Of a stretch of DNA of 64,000 nucleotides, positions 1 through 10,169 are shown one piece after another. A program made the position numbers and the translations under genes. Each line of letters begins with the position of its first letter. Within the stretch, counting starts at the first letter, position 1. Source of the stretch: Tetmemena sp. SeJ-2015 (Eukaryota; Ciliophora; Spirotrichea; Sporadotrichida; Oxytrichidae); contig JAJKFJ010021986.1 of the NCBI GenBank assembly GCA_027382625.1, positions 1-64,000 on the forward strand. Reading direction: 5' to 3'. The notes under the pieces are model-generated. The model saw only the letters and a program-made list of their open reading frames with translations, ran no database searches and was not told the DNA's origin.

Positions 1-249
1 AGGGAGTAATTCATCTACAGATATAAGCTAAAGGTATCATTTTCGTTGTAGATTCAAGTAAATATAGCAGAACCTCCAGCGAATCTAAATGAAAATGATA
101 TCGAAACGCTCAGAAGAGCAGCTACAATTACAGTTAGTCAGGCTATGATATCTCGAAAAGATTCAACTGAAGAAACCCAAACTCTAAAGTTAAATCTGCT
201 GATTTAAGTATCAAACCATGAGAAAGGAAAGGAAGATGAAGCACGCTGA
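1..249 (+). CDS. 3' end of an unidentified gene (partial)
   Basis: With TAA/TAG read as Gln, the frame from about position 44 is open to a TGA at 247-249. It encodes a polar stretch that begins near IQVNIAEPPANLNENDIETL. A GT...AG segment at about 27-44 ending in TTGTAG just upstream is probably an intron. The 5' part lies outside the window. No domain is recognised. It ends about 190 bp before the TBE-like element. Confidence 0.5.
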
Positions 250-849
250 GCAAGGATGATAAGATAAGGCATGTTAGACGATTGTTTATCGAGTATTTTA
301 ATTCTAATTGTATATTGACTTAAATGCTAAAAATACATCTTTATTAGCAACATTCACTTTAGATAAACCTCTTCCGACAAATAAAATTCGCAAAAATACT
401 AAATAGATTTTGCCCCTTTTACAAAATGGTTAATAAAAAATCCAATATATGATAAGAAAGTAGGAATAAGTAGTTGTTTATAATTAATTTCTTTATTATA
501 GGATGAATATGTTTATATGATCGTCTATTGGTTTTTAGGAATTACTCGTATTTATGCCCTTATTCAGTGATTCAATAGAGTTAACTGAAAATAAATGTTT
601 ACGACAATAACAAAATCTAATACAGCATCTACAACAGCTCAAAAAATAAAAATCTCATCCAACTAAGTTAATGTCAAGAGATGAAAGTCATCTCACTATA
701 TCAAAAGAAACATATTTCAGCTATCAAATTCAAAAATATTTAATAATATGCTTGGGTTAAGTATTTTGAATAACATCTAGATCATTATTTTCACATGCAC
801 AAGTAAAACGCTATCCCTCTCACACCTGAGCAGTGTAAATATATTTCAG

Positions 850-1260
850 ATTATTATAATAAAATGGCTTAGTGAAGTCTATAACGCGCTTCACTCGATT
901 CACAGTTTTGTACGTTATGCCATTTCAACGATAGATGTTTGCTACAGTCTACGGAGAGATCTTGAGATAAGGAAACTATCTATGGAAGATCTTCGCGCGC
1001 TACTCCAAACTGAAGTGCGCTTAGTGGCGAAGAGTTTGAGGATCAATCAAATAATTGATGTGCACATCTTGAAACTTAGAAGTGCGATGAGGAACAGCTG
1101 CAACTCCTAACTTTTCATCTTTCAAAGCAACTTTCAAATGCGAGAGTATAGTGCGCGCTGGCACTCTCAACATTTTTGCGATGGAGTTGATGTGAGAACT
1201 GGCTACTACTACTGATAAGGGTGACTACATCCATACCTTAGAGTCAAAATGAAACTGAGA
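850..1260 (-). pseudogene. Transposase N-terminal fragment (TBE 42 kDa-like)
   Basis: Read on the minus strand, the frame around 1190-960 gives SIAKMLRVPA followed by TSKFQDVHIN and then FSLEQRAKIF. This is a helix-turn-helix pattern typical of Tc1/mariner/IS630-type transposase N-termini. The frame is broken by an in-frame TGA after a TVANIYR segment, and nothing resembling a DDE catalytic domain remains. A second copy of the N-terminus lies at 51430-51690 on the plus strand. It is a non-functional remnant. Confidence 0.6.
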
Positions 1261-1449
1261 TAGGATGGATCATGTAGTTATTTTTGAGTAATTTCGCGTT
1301 TGACTCGCATGATTATAAGTATTATAGCTGAGAATTTAATAAAAAAGAGAATTAAATTAATAAATAAATTAAGAAATTTAAAATCCTAGGCAGTTGAAGT
1401 ATGAGATTTTGGGTTAAAATTATTACCATTTGATTAAGCATGAAATTAT

Positions 1450-1556
1450 AAGCAACTTTGATCCTTGCAACTTCTTCGTAGGAGGCTTGTGTCAAGAGTT
1501 ACCTCGGTCACAAGTTTTTGAACTAGGTTAATTTCTTGGTTCGGAGTCAAAGACAT
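1450..1556 (-). pseudogene. Short TBE-associated ORF start (possible 22 kDa ORF)
   Basis: The minus strand starts with MSLTPNQEINLVQKL and reads about 35 residues before losing frame. A diverged copy (KTPNQEIRQIQKLMHE...) occurs at the right edge of the window (63900-64000), so this is a conserved part of the element. Assignment to the TBE 22 kDa ORF is inference from its place beside the transposase fragment and the right terminal repeat. Confidence 0.4.
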
Positions 1557-1849
1557 CAATATCTCTTCACTGGTACCTCCTATCGTAATGGTGGAAGAAC
1601 AAACTCATCTTATAATTTGAAGAGCTATCGAACAAGCCCCATATTGGACTACCTTCTTTACAATTTAACTGCCAACATTTTACAACTCCTCATTTATTGT
1701 TTTAATTTAATTCCGATTTTCATTTAAATTTTAACTATAATAAAGAAATTAATTATACACAACTTATTTTCACTTTCTTATCATATAATGGGGTTTTGAA
1801 TATAAGAAGCCTTATAAAATAGTTCTTAGGTTGTTCACATTCAGAAATT

Positions 1850-2280
1850 AAAAATGGAGAAATTCAGACGAAAAAGTTTTTGATAAGATATAATATTTTG
1901 AAAAAGGAAAAATTTAACTCTAAGGCCCTGCTAAATATTCAATATCGAGATCCAAAAAATAAGTTGCAATAAGGGTTGCCTAAATTAAAAGTACATATCC
2001 AAACAGTTCAGGAAACCTCCGACTTGTACTTGCCGCTTTTTATTATAATGAAAATCTCTCTCATTCTGATTACAAGAATGATTATGATTATTAGATTCTG
2101 GCTGAATTTAAAATAGGAATATTAGAATCAAATGAGTGCTGGAATGACCTAACCTAAGAATCATATTTAGAAAATATAGATTCAGGCGAGTACAAAATTG
2201 TATTGATTTTACAAGAGAAGGTTCATCATACCTATGAGGCAATAGATTAATTAGTATTGGTAGGAACTTTATCTATTTGA
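1850..2280 (+). pseudogene. Unidentified coding remnant
   Basis: Two overlapping plus-strand frames carry protein-like sequence. The first runs through about 1905-2045 (QYRDPKNKLQQGLPKLKVHI). The second runs from about 2040 (NENLSHSDYKNDYD, then ESNECWNDLTQESYLENIDS) to a TGA at 2278-2280. They are offset by one base at a T5 tract near 2038. The shift could be a sequencing slip, a tiny unresolved IES or decay. No family is recognised and no clear start is seen. Confidence 0.35.
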
Positions 2281-2951
2281 GTAAGAATTAAGCCTGATGT
2301 TTTATACTGTAGTTAGAGCAAATGTTTAAAGGCTTCAACTTATTAAAATGAGGATTAAACATCTTAAATTCACAATAACTTTTATATTTTTGCAGATTTT
2401 TCATAAATTTTGTATACAAATTCTTTTCAAGTTCTAATATAGAATTATTTTTAAAGATTTGAAATTTTTAAAAAAGATACTAAATCCGAAAAAAATAAAA
2501 CAGATACACTTTAAAAATACTATTGAAAGTAAGATATTTAGATATTAGAAGGAATTTTCTTCTAGTCTAAAGGGACAATGAAAAGAAAAGTATAATTTCA
2601 AGATAATTTAAACAATTATATATTAGTTTATCTTGTTTTCTCTAATCCATAATTTATTTACTTACCTTTCATAGTTTATCAGATTTTAATAAATTCAATA
2701 AAACTTCATAATTTAATAAATTCTAAGAGGCTTTTAATTATTTATGATTGATTTAATGATAATTTTATATTTATATATCAATTTTCACAAGATTTGTCTC
2801 ATTTAAAATGATAAATGAAACCACCACTATTCTTATTTTTAAATAGAAAGTTCCTTGTGTAAAATAACAACGAATATTCTGAAAAGTAAAACTATATAAA
2901 TTTAATAATTAATAGAATTATTATATTTACTCCTCCATCTTTCTCATCCTA
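2281..2951. other. AT-rich intergenic region
   Basis: More than 80 percent A+T over most of its length, with no conserved coding frame on either strand. It presumably contains the promoter of the gene starting at 2952. Confidence 0.5.
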
Positions 2952-4529
2952 ATGTAGCATCCTTCTCAATTTTAGCCCAGAATAGTTCCAGGAATGAACT
3001 TCAATATCAACCAGGGAGACTTTTAAACTTTTTAGCCTCAAGAATTCATTTATACCTAAGAAGAAATAAAACACCAAAATTCATACCTTCCATCAAATGT
3101 CAGAGATCAGAGTAGAAGAAATGGCAGACAATAACCATTTGACTAAATAAATTAGTAAAAATGGATGATGGTTGAGTACAAGAATTTTATAAATTTTATT
3201 ATTAGATTATTAATTATAAAGGGTTACATCATGATGCCAGTTTTTGATTGCTTAGGGAATCCAGCTTGCTGCAATTGCGGTTAGGCAATTCCAGCATCCG
3301 CCTCAGAAGCATAACCTTAGAAATATTTCAAAAATAAATTTGGAAGTCATTATATTTATCTAAACCTATTTTCATAATTTATTTACATAAAAAAAGCATT
3401 GTTGCTATTTATTGTAATGTAGAATACACTTTTGAATAGGATCTGATAGCGGATGCTATAGATGACGATTTTTAATAGATTTTAGAATCACTAGACTAGA
3501 ATAAACACTAAGTTGCCTCACCTGCTCTACATTTAGATACCCAAGTATTCTCAACTTAGGTAGTTAAAAAGAATCCTATCTTTGTGAACCATATCCCACA
3601 ATAACCTTAACTTGAAGAAATTAAGAGAAACTAAGAGATTAGAGAAATTCCTCGTTAATAAAATTATGAACAGTGGAAAAATAGATTAAGATCAAGGAGA
3701 AGGAATTCTAAGATACCAGAAGAGAAAAAGCAATCTATTGTCAGGGAGAGAGTCAACCTACAGAATTATAATCATGAAAATCAAAAGCAATAACAATAAC
3801 AATAAGCAGTCCCTCAGAATAACTTATAAAAACAGATATAATCATTAATGGAATTAAGGGGTCCAAAGGTAATAAAAATAATATTATAGTGTAAAATTAT
3901 TGTTAAACTAAATTAGCTGAACTTCTAGTTGTAGCCTATTTTAAAACTTGATTTCAAATAATTGTCTATTAGAATTCTAGAAAGAAAGATCACATTACCT
4001 ACTGAAACTTTTAAAGAGCAGAGTCATGCTTTATGATGAGTGAAGTTTGTTGATTTTAATCCTTCAATTATACTTTAGCATGTGAAAATTTTATAATTAC
4101 ATGCTAGTTAGACTTTGGAAGGGCTTTTTAAACATGAATGGCAAGTTATGGCGGCAGATCTCTACACTCTATATATCATCAACTTTAGAGCATACTACAC
4201 AATTTAATATGCGACAACAGATATAGAGGGATAAATCTTCGCACTAGGTTCAACTAAATGTATTGAAGGAAACTGAAATTGACTTGGAAGGAATAGAAGA
4301 TCCTTGCTTTGGGATGCCTTAATCCTTTTTCATGCTTTTGGGAAAGAATAAAGGTCAGAAAGTGGATGATATCAGAAATCCACCAGTCCTAGATCAAGAT
4401 TAATTAGCTTTCTTGCTCTATTACTATCCGCAGTACAAGGATTAGTACCTTAGGCTATTTCCTAAGCTTCAAACTATATGTATGAACCAGTGGAAATAAA
4501 ATCGGAGACTTTTAAACGAAGTTAAGTGA
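2952..4529 (+). CDS. Unknown protein with CC-x2-CG motif, paralogue A
   Basis: Starts MQHPSQFQPRIVPGMNFNIN and is Q/N-rich. A conserved block follows: MMVEYKGYIMMPV, then a Cys cluster (PACCNCGQAI) that could bind zinc. A long Q-rich, basic middle region follows, and then a C-terminal block LEGIEDPCFGMPQSFF ending at TGA 4527-4529. Both blocks are shared with the gene immediately downstream (4851-6106) in the same order, so the two are tandem paralogues. The reading frame needs several interruptions removed; one (3183-3218, pointer AAG) is exact and absent from paralogue B. Another lies near 3340-3415. A GT-AG segment at about 3869-3889 may be an intron. Function unknown. Confidence 0.65.
3183..3218. 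other. IES, pointer AAG, in paralogue A
   Basis: The pointer AAG occurs at 3180-3182 and 3219-3221. Removal joins GAG TAC AAG to GGT TAC ATC and gives VEYKGYIMMP. The downstream paralogue reads VEYKGYIMMP without interruption, which confirms the junction. Confidence 0.8.
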
Positions 4530-4850
4530 TTGTTTTAGTTTCTCTTAATGCTGAAATTTTTTTATTTTGCCAGTGAATCTTGCATTGAGAATATAAGATT
4601 TAGTAGTTAACTCTTTAATAAACTTATTTTGAATAACTTAGATTTATCTCTATTAAATTAATTGAGGTAACAATTAGATTCTTTAAATCTGCTTACAGAT
4701 AAATTCTGTCTCCATATATAATTGACTAAACTCTCTAGATTAATCATTATTAAAATGTAAAATCTTACTTCAATCCATCCCGCAAAGTAGATAAAGAATG
4801 AGAACTTTCATCCAACCACTTTCCCTACTTTTAATTGCTCAGTTGCTTAA

Positions 4851-6106
4851 ATGCAGCAAGAAGAGGATTTTCAGCCTCAGGATTTTGACATACTTGAAGA
4901 GGAAGAAAAAGAACAAATAACTACTGATGCGAGGTACTCTTCTAAATAAGATAGAATAATGTAATTGTTTAGGTTTATAAGTGTAATTATACTTCTTTAG
5001 GTCCAAATAAGATCTTGAAATGAGGAATCAAACTTATCAGAAAAGTTAAACTCAAATGCAACTCAAGTAAGATGGCTCTTCTCCGAAATAGAATTGGAGA
5101 ATGGTTGAGTACAAAGGCTATATTATGATGCCTGTTTCAGATGAATTTGGGAAGCCTACTTGCTGTCATTGTGGCTAAACTCTTATTGCAAATAATCTGA
5201 GCGACGATCAAAAATATATTTGCTATAATTTTAATTTTAAGGTAAATTTACTTTTATCAAATGAATGCTATATTAAGTTGAGTAAGAAGCTTATTAAAAA
5301 TTTTATAATGAAAAATATAAAGGTGACTAAAATGAATAGATGTTGCAGAAATATCAAAGCTATAACCATTATTCTATAGATCCTTAATTACTTAAGAAAA
5401 ACTTGACTTTTAGTTTAAATAAAAATATTTAGATCAGAATCGTGATTCCAGTTTATAGAACTTGAGTCTAGATAAAAAAGTTGCGCAAACTCAAATACTC
5501 CCTAGGAAAGTTTAAAAGGTAGAGGAGGATTTAAAGCTCTTGTAGATCCTTAAGCTATTTAATAAATAGTTGCAGGCTAATGAGATTTTACGTAGTGATT
5601 TGAAGAAATTTTTAGCTGCTCAAAATGATTTCTAGAAATATCAAGATTATGATGAGTATGGTGAGGAAGAGGATGGATATTATGAATAAGAGTATGATAT
5701 CGTAGAAGAAGAGTATAACTACGCACCCAATTACCGAATTCCCATATATTAGGAATAATATGAATAACACCAATACCAAGAGTAATGGCCTAAAGATCAA
5801 ATGTACAAATAGGAGAGAAGATATTATTCTGCGTCTAAGAGTCAGAATAATTCAAATAAACCTAAAAAGATAGAAATAAGTTTCAATGGCATAAAAGATC
5901 CTTGCTATGGGATGAGCCAATCATTTTTTCAGATGAAAGGGTACTATTAAAACGATAAAGTGAATAAGTATGATAATCCAATTGTGCTAAATGACAAGCA
6001 AAATAAATTCTTGATTAAATACTATCCTAAGTATAAGAATTTAAAGATAGATAGCGGAATTAAAGAGTAATTAAGTAGGTTACTAAAATAAATATGTAAA
6101 ACATGA
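4851..6106 (+). CDS. Unknown protein with CC-x2-CG motif, paralogue B
   Basis: Starts MQQEEDFQPQDFDILEEEEK. A probable intron begins GTACTCTTC near 4933. The Cys block PTCCHCGQTL is preceded by VEYKGYIMMPVSDEFGKP. An acidic, Tyr/Glu-rich region follows (YEDEYGEEEDGYYE-like composition). The C-terminal block is NGIKDPCYGMSQSFFQMKG. It ends at TGA 6104-6106. A 20 bp GT...AG segment at about 5410-5430 must be removed to keep frame; it may be a very short intron or an IES. The domain order matches the upstream gene. The Cys pairs suggest a small zinc site, but no family is recognised. Confidence 0.65.
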
Positions 6107-6582
6107 GATAATTACATCCTGAGTACACTTAACATCCTTGCTTATCCTTGAAAAGGACAGTTAAAATAGGCAGTTCAATCTGAGAAGTAGTACGGCTCTT
6201 GCAAGGCTTTAGAATTTATCATAAATCTAAAAATTAAATTTTTTTAAAGTACTTCAACAGAATTAAACAAATTATAAGTCAAATAATTTCCTCCTTTTGT
6301 TCCAAACTCACTTGGTTGTAAGCGGAGGCTCTAAAATTTGTTTTTTTTTAAATTATAGTTTAAGAATTAGTTTGAAGAACTCTTCAAGAAGCTACAAGCT
6401 GTTGCTATGAAATAACCCAAATAGATTAAAAGATGATTTATAAGGTTCTTTGTTCATGTACAATAATTTCATAATCTTAAAAGGATTTTATTTTTCTTCT
6501 TTAAATATAGACAGCCATAATTAACTCTCAAATCTATTTATTTAAATTGGAAATAGAAAAACAAATTTAATTATCAGCTACT
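6107..6582. other. Intergenic region between convergent genes
   Basis: AT-rich and without a conserved frame. It lies between the ends of paralogue B (+) and the N/Q-rich gene (-), so it should hold two 3' ends. Confidence 0.45.
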
Positions 6583-8912
6583 TCATATCTAAGAATCATT
6601 CTCAATCAGAGTAAAAGTATGATCCCCATAAATAGTCGATATCTTATTAGTCGCCTTCTTATTCTTAGAATTATTCGATCTCCTACTGTCATTAGACCCG
6701 TTAGTTCTTTTCTTGGAGGTGCTTTTACCATTCCCAATATAGTCAAATATTTGAACTGGACTTTGATTTAATTTCCTTGCTTACACTCTTTACGTTTTCT
6801 AGTTAGTTGTTTTAAATGCCAATTGCTATTCAGCTTTTAGTTAAGTGGAGAAATGAGTGCAGAGCTCAGCCTACTAAATATTTTATTAGTTTCTTGTCCA
6901 TTGTGCATCTCTTTCGAATTCGACATGCATTTTTAAGTAGAAATTTCAGATTCATTCTAATATCTAGTTTTCGGATTTTCACAAGTGAATTTCGAAGGAG
7001 CCTAAAATGTTTTGAACATTTGAGAGATCAGAGATTAGCTCTTGAGCATTTTCCCATTTTTTACTGTCTCTGCCTTTTTGCTTCCAAGGACGTGAGTGTT
7101 CAATTTTTATTAGTCCTCAGTCATAATATGATCTCTGTACTAAGAAGTGTATATCTTCTTTGCTACTTGGTTCTTATCCTTTTAATTTAGCTAGAGTCTG
7201 GTCGCTTCTTAGATGGCCTATGAATCCATACTTTTAATCTTGCCCTTGAATTTCCTTCTCAATACAGTTGAATGCTCGTCAACATAGTGGAACATAGTTG
7301 AATCATCTTATTCTGGTTGAAGGTTCTTGTTGTTTGAAAATTAATTTTAGAATTAGTCTAGCTTGCTGTTTGTGAAACGAGAAATTTTCTCAAAATAGAG
7401 ATCATATGGGTCGGGAGGAGTCTCGCAAGGAAGCATAGGCCTTTTCTACTGCAAAATAAACTAAGAATTTAATCTTAAAAAATAATTTAAACTAAAAAAT
7501 ATCCTTTCAAAACATAATGAAACTAGATTTAAACTTGCAGGTATTAATAGTTTATCTATTTGCTATTGAATTAAAGACTCGTCAGTTATTATTCGTTGAT
7601 AAGCTTCGTGCTTATTTTTTTCTTATCCATTAAGATAGTTCGCTCTTTTAATTTGCCATAATCCTATTCTAAGTCAATATCATTTCTTCTGTCATCTTAA
7701 CTCATGGGATGCAAAATCTAAGAAAAGTCACTTTGCTCTATAATGGAAGAGATGGCTCCTATATGCTCAGTTTCTTGTCTCTATGAAGTGGTAGTGTAAA
7801 AGAAATGTTCTTGCTCTGAAATACTTTTGCTGTTTCTTTTCTATTTTATAAGCTGCTGAGGCATTTACCACATTCGGGGCTTATCTTTGTTGGTTATCAG
7901 TTTATTTTGAGTATTCTTCTATAGTCTCAAAGAAATTGCAATCTACCCATTAATTTCTTCTTACTCATCTTGCAAGCGAATAAGCATATCATCTAAGGGA
8001 TACATCTGAATTCTGTCTCTATCTTATTGATTAAAACATATAAATGGATTAAATGAAGCTTTGCAGATATAATGATTATTTCGTTTATAAATCCAAATTT
8101 TTAATGTATTTAATAATTTTAACTTTATTATATTGATTAACGTTGGTGTTCTATTCTTGTAGAATATTCCCGCCTAAATTTACTTGGTGATTAGTATTAT
8201 CCACATAAATTTGCTTACTATTGGCTTCTTAGTGAGAATTTTCTTGTCTTAAGATGGACTGCTTTGGAAGTAATGATAGAGCACTGTTAGATTCTTTCCT
8301 TCTTTCTTTTGACAAACCAGTTTGATGTATTGCTTTTAATTTTAAGAAGATTGGAATATTGTGGTTGTAGATTATTTTTTCTAGTTTATTGAACTCTCCT
8401 TCACTTAGGTCTCATGCATAACGTTATTAGTAGTTTGGTAAATGAGGTTATTAGAATTGGAAGTGTTTAAATTCCCTTGTGGATAAATTTTGAAAAGCCT
8501 AGAAGCAACAAAATAAATATTTTGTAATTTGTAGCATACTAAGTAGAAGGATGAGGCACATTGCAATTGCTTTGACCGTTATTCCTAGAATTTTATACAG
8601 TAGCTTACTTAATGCTTGTATAGTGAGTACTCTGACTGTTTTGAGATTGCAATGAATTTTTATTTCTCTGCATTGAAGAGTTGTTCGTGTTGTTGCGATC
8701 TTGCTACGAAGTCTAGGATTAAAAAATCAAAGTTGGCTTCTACAAATTTCAAAATAAAGAGAAAAAATTATATGAAATTTCGGATGACTTGCAAGTGATT
8801 CCTTTCTGTGACTATTTTAAATTGTTTTAAGGCTGACTATTAGGGCTTCTTTAGATGTATTTGGCCAGATTTTGATTCTTTGTGGAGTAAGGTGCTCTCT
8901 CTGATGACACAT
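6583..8912 (-). CDS. Unidentified N/Q-rich protein
   Basis: On the minus strand the gene starts MCHQREHLTPQRIKIWPNTS (ATG at 8910-8912) and ends ...FTLIENDSQI at TGA 6583-6585. In between are long open frames of polar, low-complexity sequence, for example MYPLDDMLIRLQDEQEEING near 7980 and PCETPPDPYDLYFEKISRFT near 7400. A GT...AG intron at about 7450-7545 ends TTTTGCAG. Another GT...AG segment sits near 8735-8790, and an IES-like break near 8480-8530. A frame change near 6780 is unresolved. No domain is recognised. Disordered N/Q-rich proteins are common in ciliates. Confidence 0.6.
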
Positions 8913-9501
8913 TTTCTTTTAATGTGGAGAGTTTGTAGCTTACTTAATTCTATGCACAATAATGAAATTAAATTTCATTAAAAGAAATTATTTGTAAATA
9001 AGTTTAGGAGAATAAATTAATTGCACCATGATGGAAATGAGAATGGGTTGCGGACATTTTGAAATTAACAGATATAATTCTTAATTTGCTGGAATCTTGC
9101 TATACTTTATCTTACAATTCATTAAGAGTAGAATAAAGTTATTCACGAATAATAAAGACTATTGTGCCTTTTTGCTTTTTAAATCGGTAAATTTAAATTA
9201 GGAATATTTTATATTCAAGATAAATAGAATTGTTTGAAAAATATTTTCTGATTAAAGAGAAAGAGAATAGTTGGTCGAAATATGAATATATAATCCCTTG
9301 CTAGTTTAATTTATAATTAAAAGCTAAATAATATATCCCTAAAACAAAGACGATATAAAAAATGGCTACTCTGAAATTAATGCAAATATTTTTATAACTA
9401 ATCCTAAAAAATTATATTTATTTCCCATTCTTTAACACTCTAATTTATTAAAAGCAAATTTTGAAATATAAACATCTGCGCATCTATTGATCAGAATAAT
9501 A
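8913..9501. other. AT-rich intergenic region
   Basis: No supported coding frame. It separates a minus-strand gene from the plus-strand E2 gene, so it should contain divergent promoters. Confidence 0.45.
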
Positions 9502-9948
9502 ATGGCTCTCAAAAGACTTCAAAAGGAAATTATAGAACTCCAAAACAACCCTGACCCAAACTGTGAAGCAGGTCCAATGAATGAAAGTGATCTCCATATC
9601 TGGTAAGGCAAAATCAAGGGGCCTGAGGATTCCCCATATGCAGGAGGAACTTTCTACATCAGCATCAATTTCCCAAGCGACTACCCATTCAAAGCTCCCA
9701 AGTGCGTATTTCAAACCAAAATTTATCACCCTAGCATTGGAACTGATGGAGACATTTGCTTGCAGATACTTAAGGAACATTGGAGTCCACAAATTACTAT
9801 TGGAGTAGTTCTCGGCACGGTTAGAGCCTTACTGTCAAAGGCTGATCCTGATACCTAACTTGTACCTGAAATAGCTAATCTATATAGAAATGATAGACCT
9901 TAATTCGATGCTATCGCAAGGGAGTGGACTCAGAAGTATGCAGTATGA
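9502..9948 (+). CDS. Ubiquitin-conjugating enzyme E2, UBC4/UBE2D type
   Basis: A complete uninterrupted 148-residue UBC fold, the usual length for this class. It starts MALKRLQKEIIELQNNPDPN, contains the loop GPEDSPYAGGTFYI, the active-site Cys86 in GDICLQIL, and ends REWTQKYAV at TGA 9946-9948. It should carry ubiquitin as a thioester and pass it to substrates with E3 ligases. Three in-frame TAA/TAG codons fall where Gln is acceptable, while TGA ends the protein at the family position; this fixes the genetic code of the window. One oddity is the HPN motif, which reads HPS at residues 76-78, so the Asn usually needed for isopeptide formation is a Ser. No IES is seen, so the gene may lie in one MDS. 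Confidence 0.93.
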
Positions 9949-10169
9949 TAATCATAGATAATTATTTTTATTGATCAATATTAATTTATTTGTTGCAATA
10001 ACCTAAAAATAAAAATAAGTGTCAAATTAGCACATCATTTCATGTGCTTACTTGAAAAAAATAGGATTCATATTAGCAATATGGGGATCTGATTGACCTT
10101 TATTTGAATAAATTTTATACTTGTAAAGAGACTGTTAAAATTGAATTTTAATTATTTATATTACTTGAA

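Larger units (their letters stand above)
437..1799. mobile_element. Decayed TBE-like transposon copy A
   Basis: The ends at about 437-506 and 1731-1799 are inverted copies of the same ~70 bp sequence (core ATGATAAGAAAGT ... TAATTAATTTCTTTATTA). The right end finishes with GGGGTTTTG, which resembles spirotrich telomere repeat, as in Oxytricha telomere-bearing elements. Inside is a minus-strand fragment resembling a transposase N-terminus (about 850-1320) and a second minus-strand fragment (about 1450-1556). At 1.36 kb the copy is much shorter than a full ~4 kb TBE, so it is internally deleted. Confidence 0.75.

Noticed and set aside
6816..7190. Plus-strand standard-code ORF of 124 codons
   Set aside because: With the ciliate code, the minus strand here carries a long continuous N/Q-rich protein. 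The plus ORF is a shadow of it.
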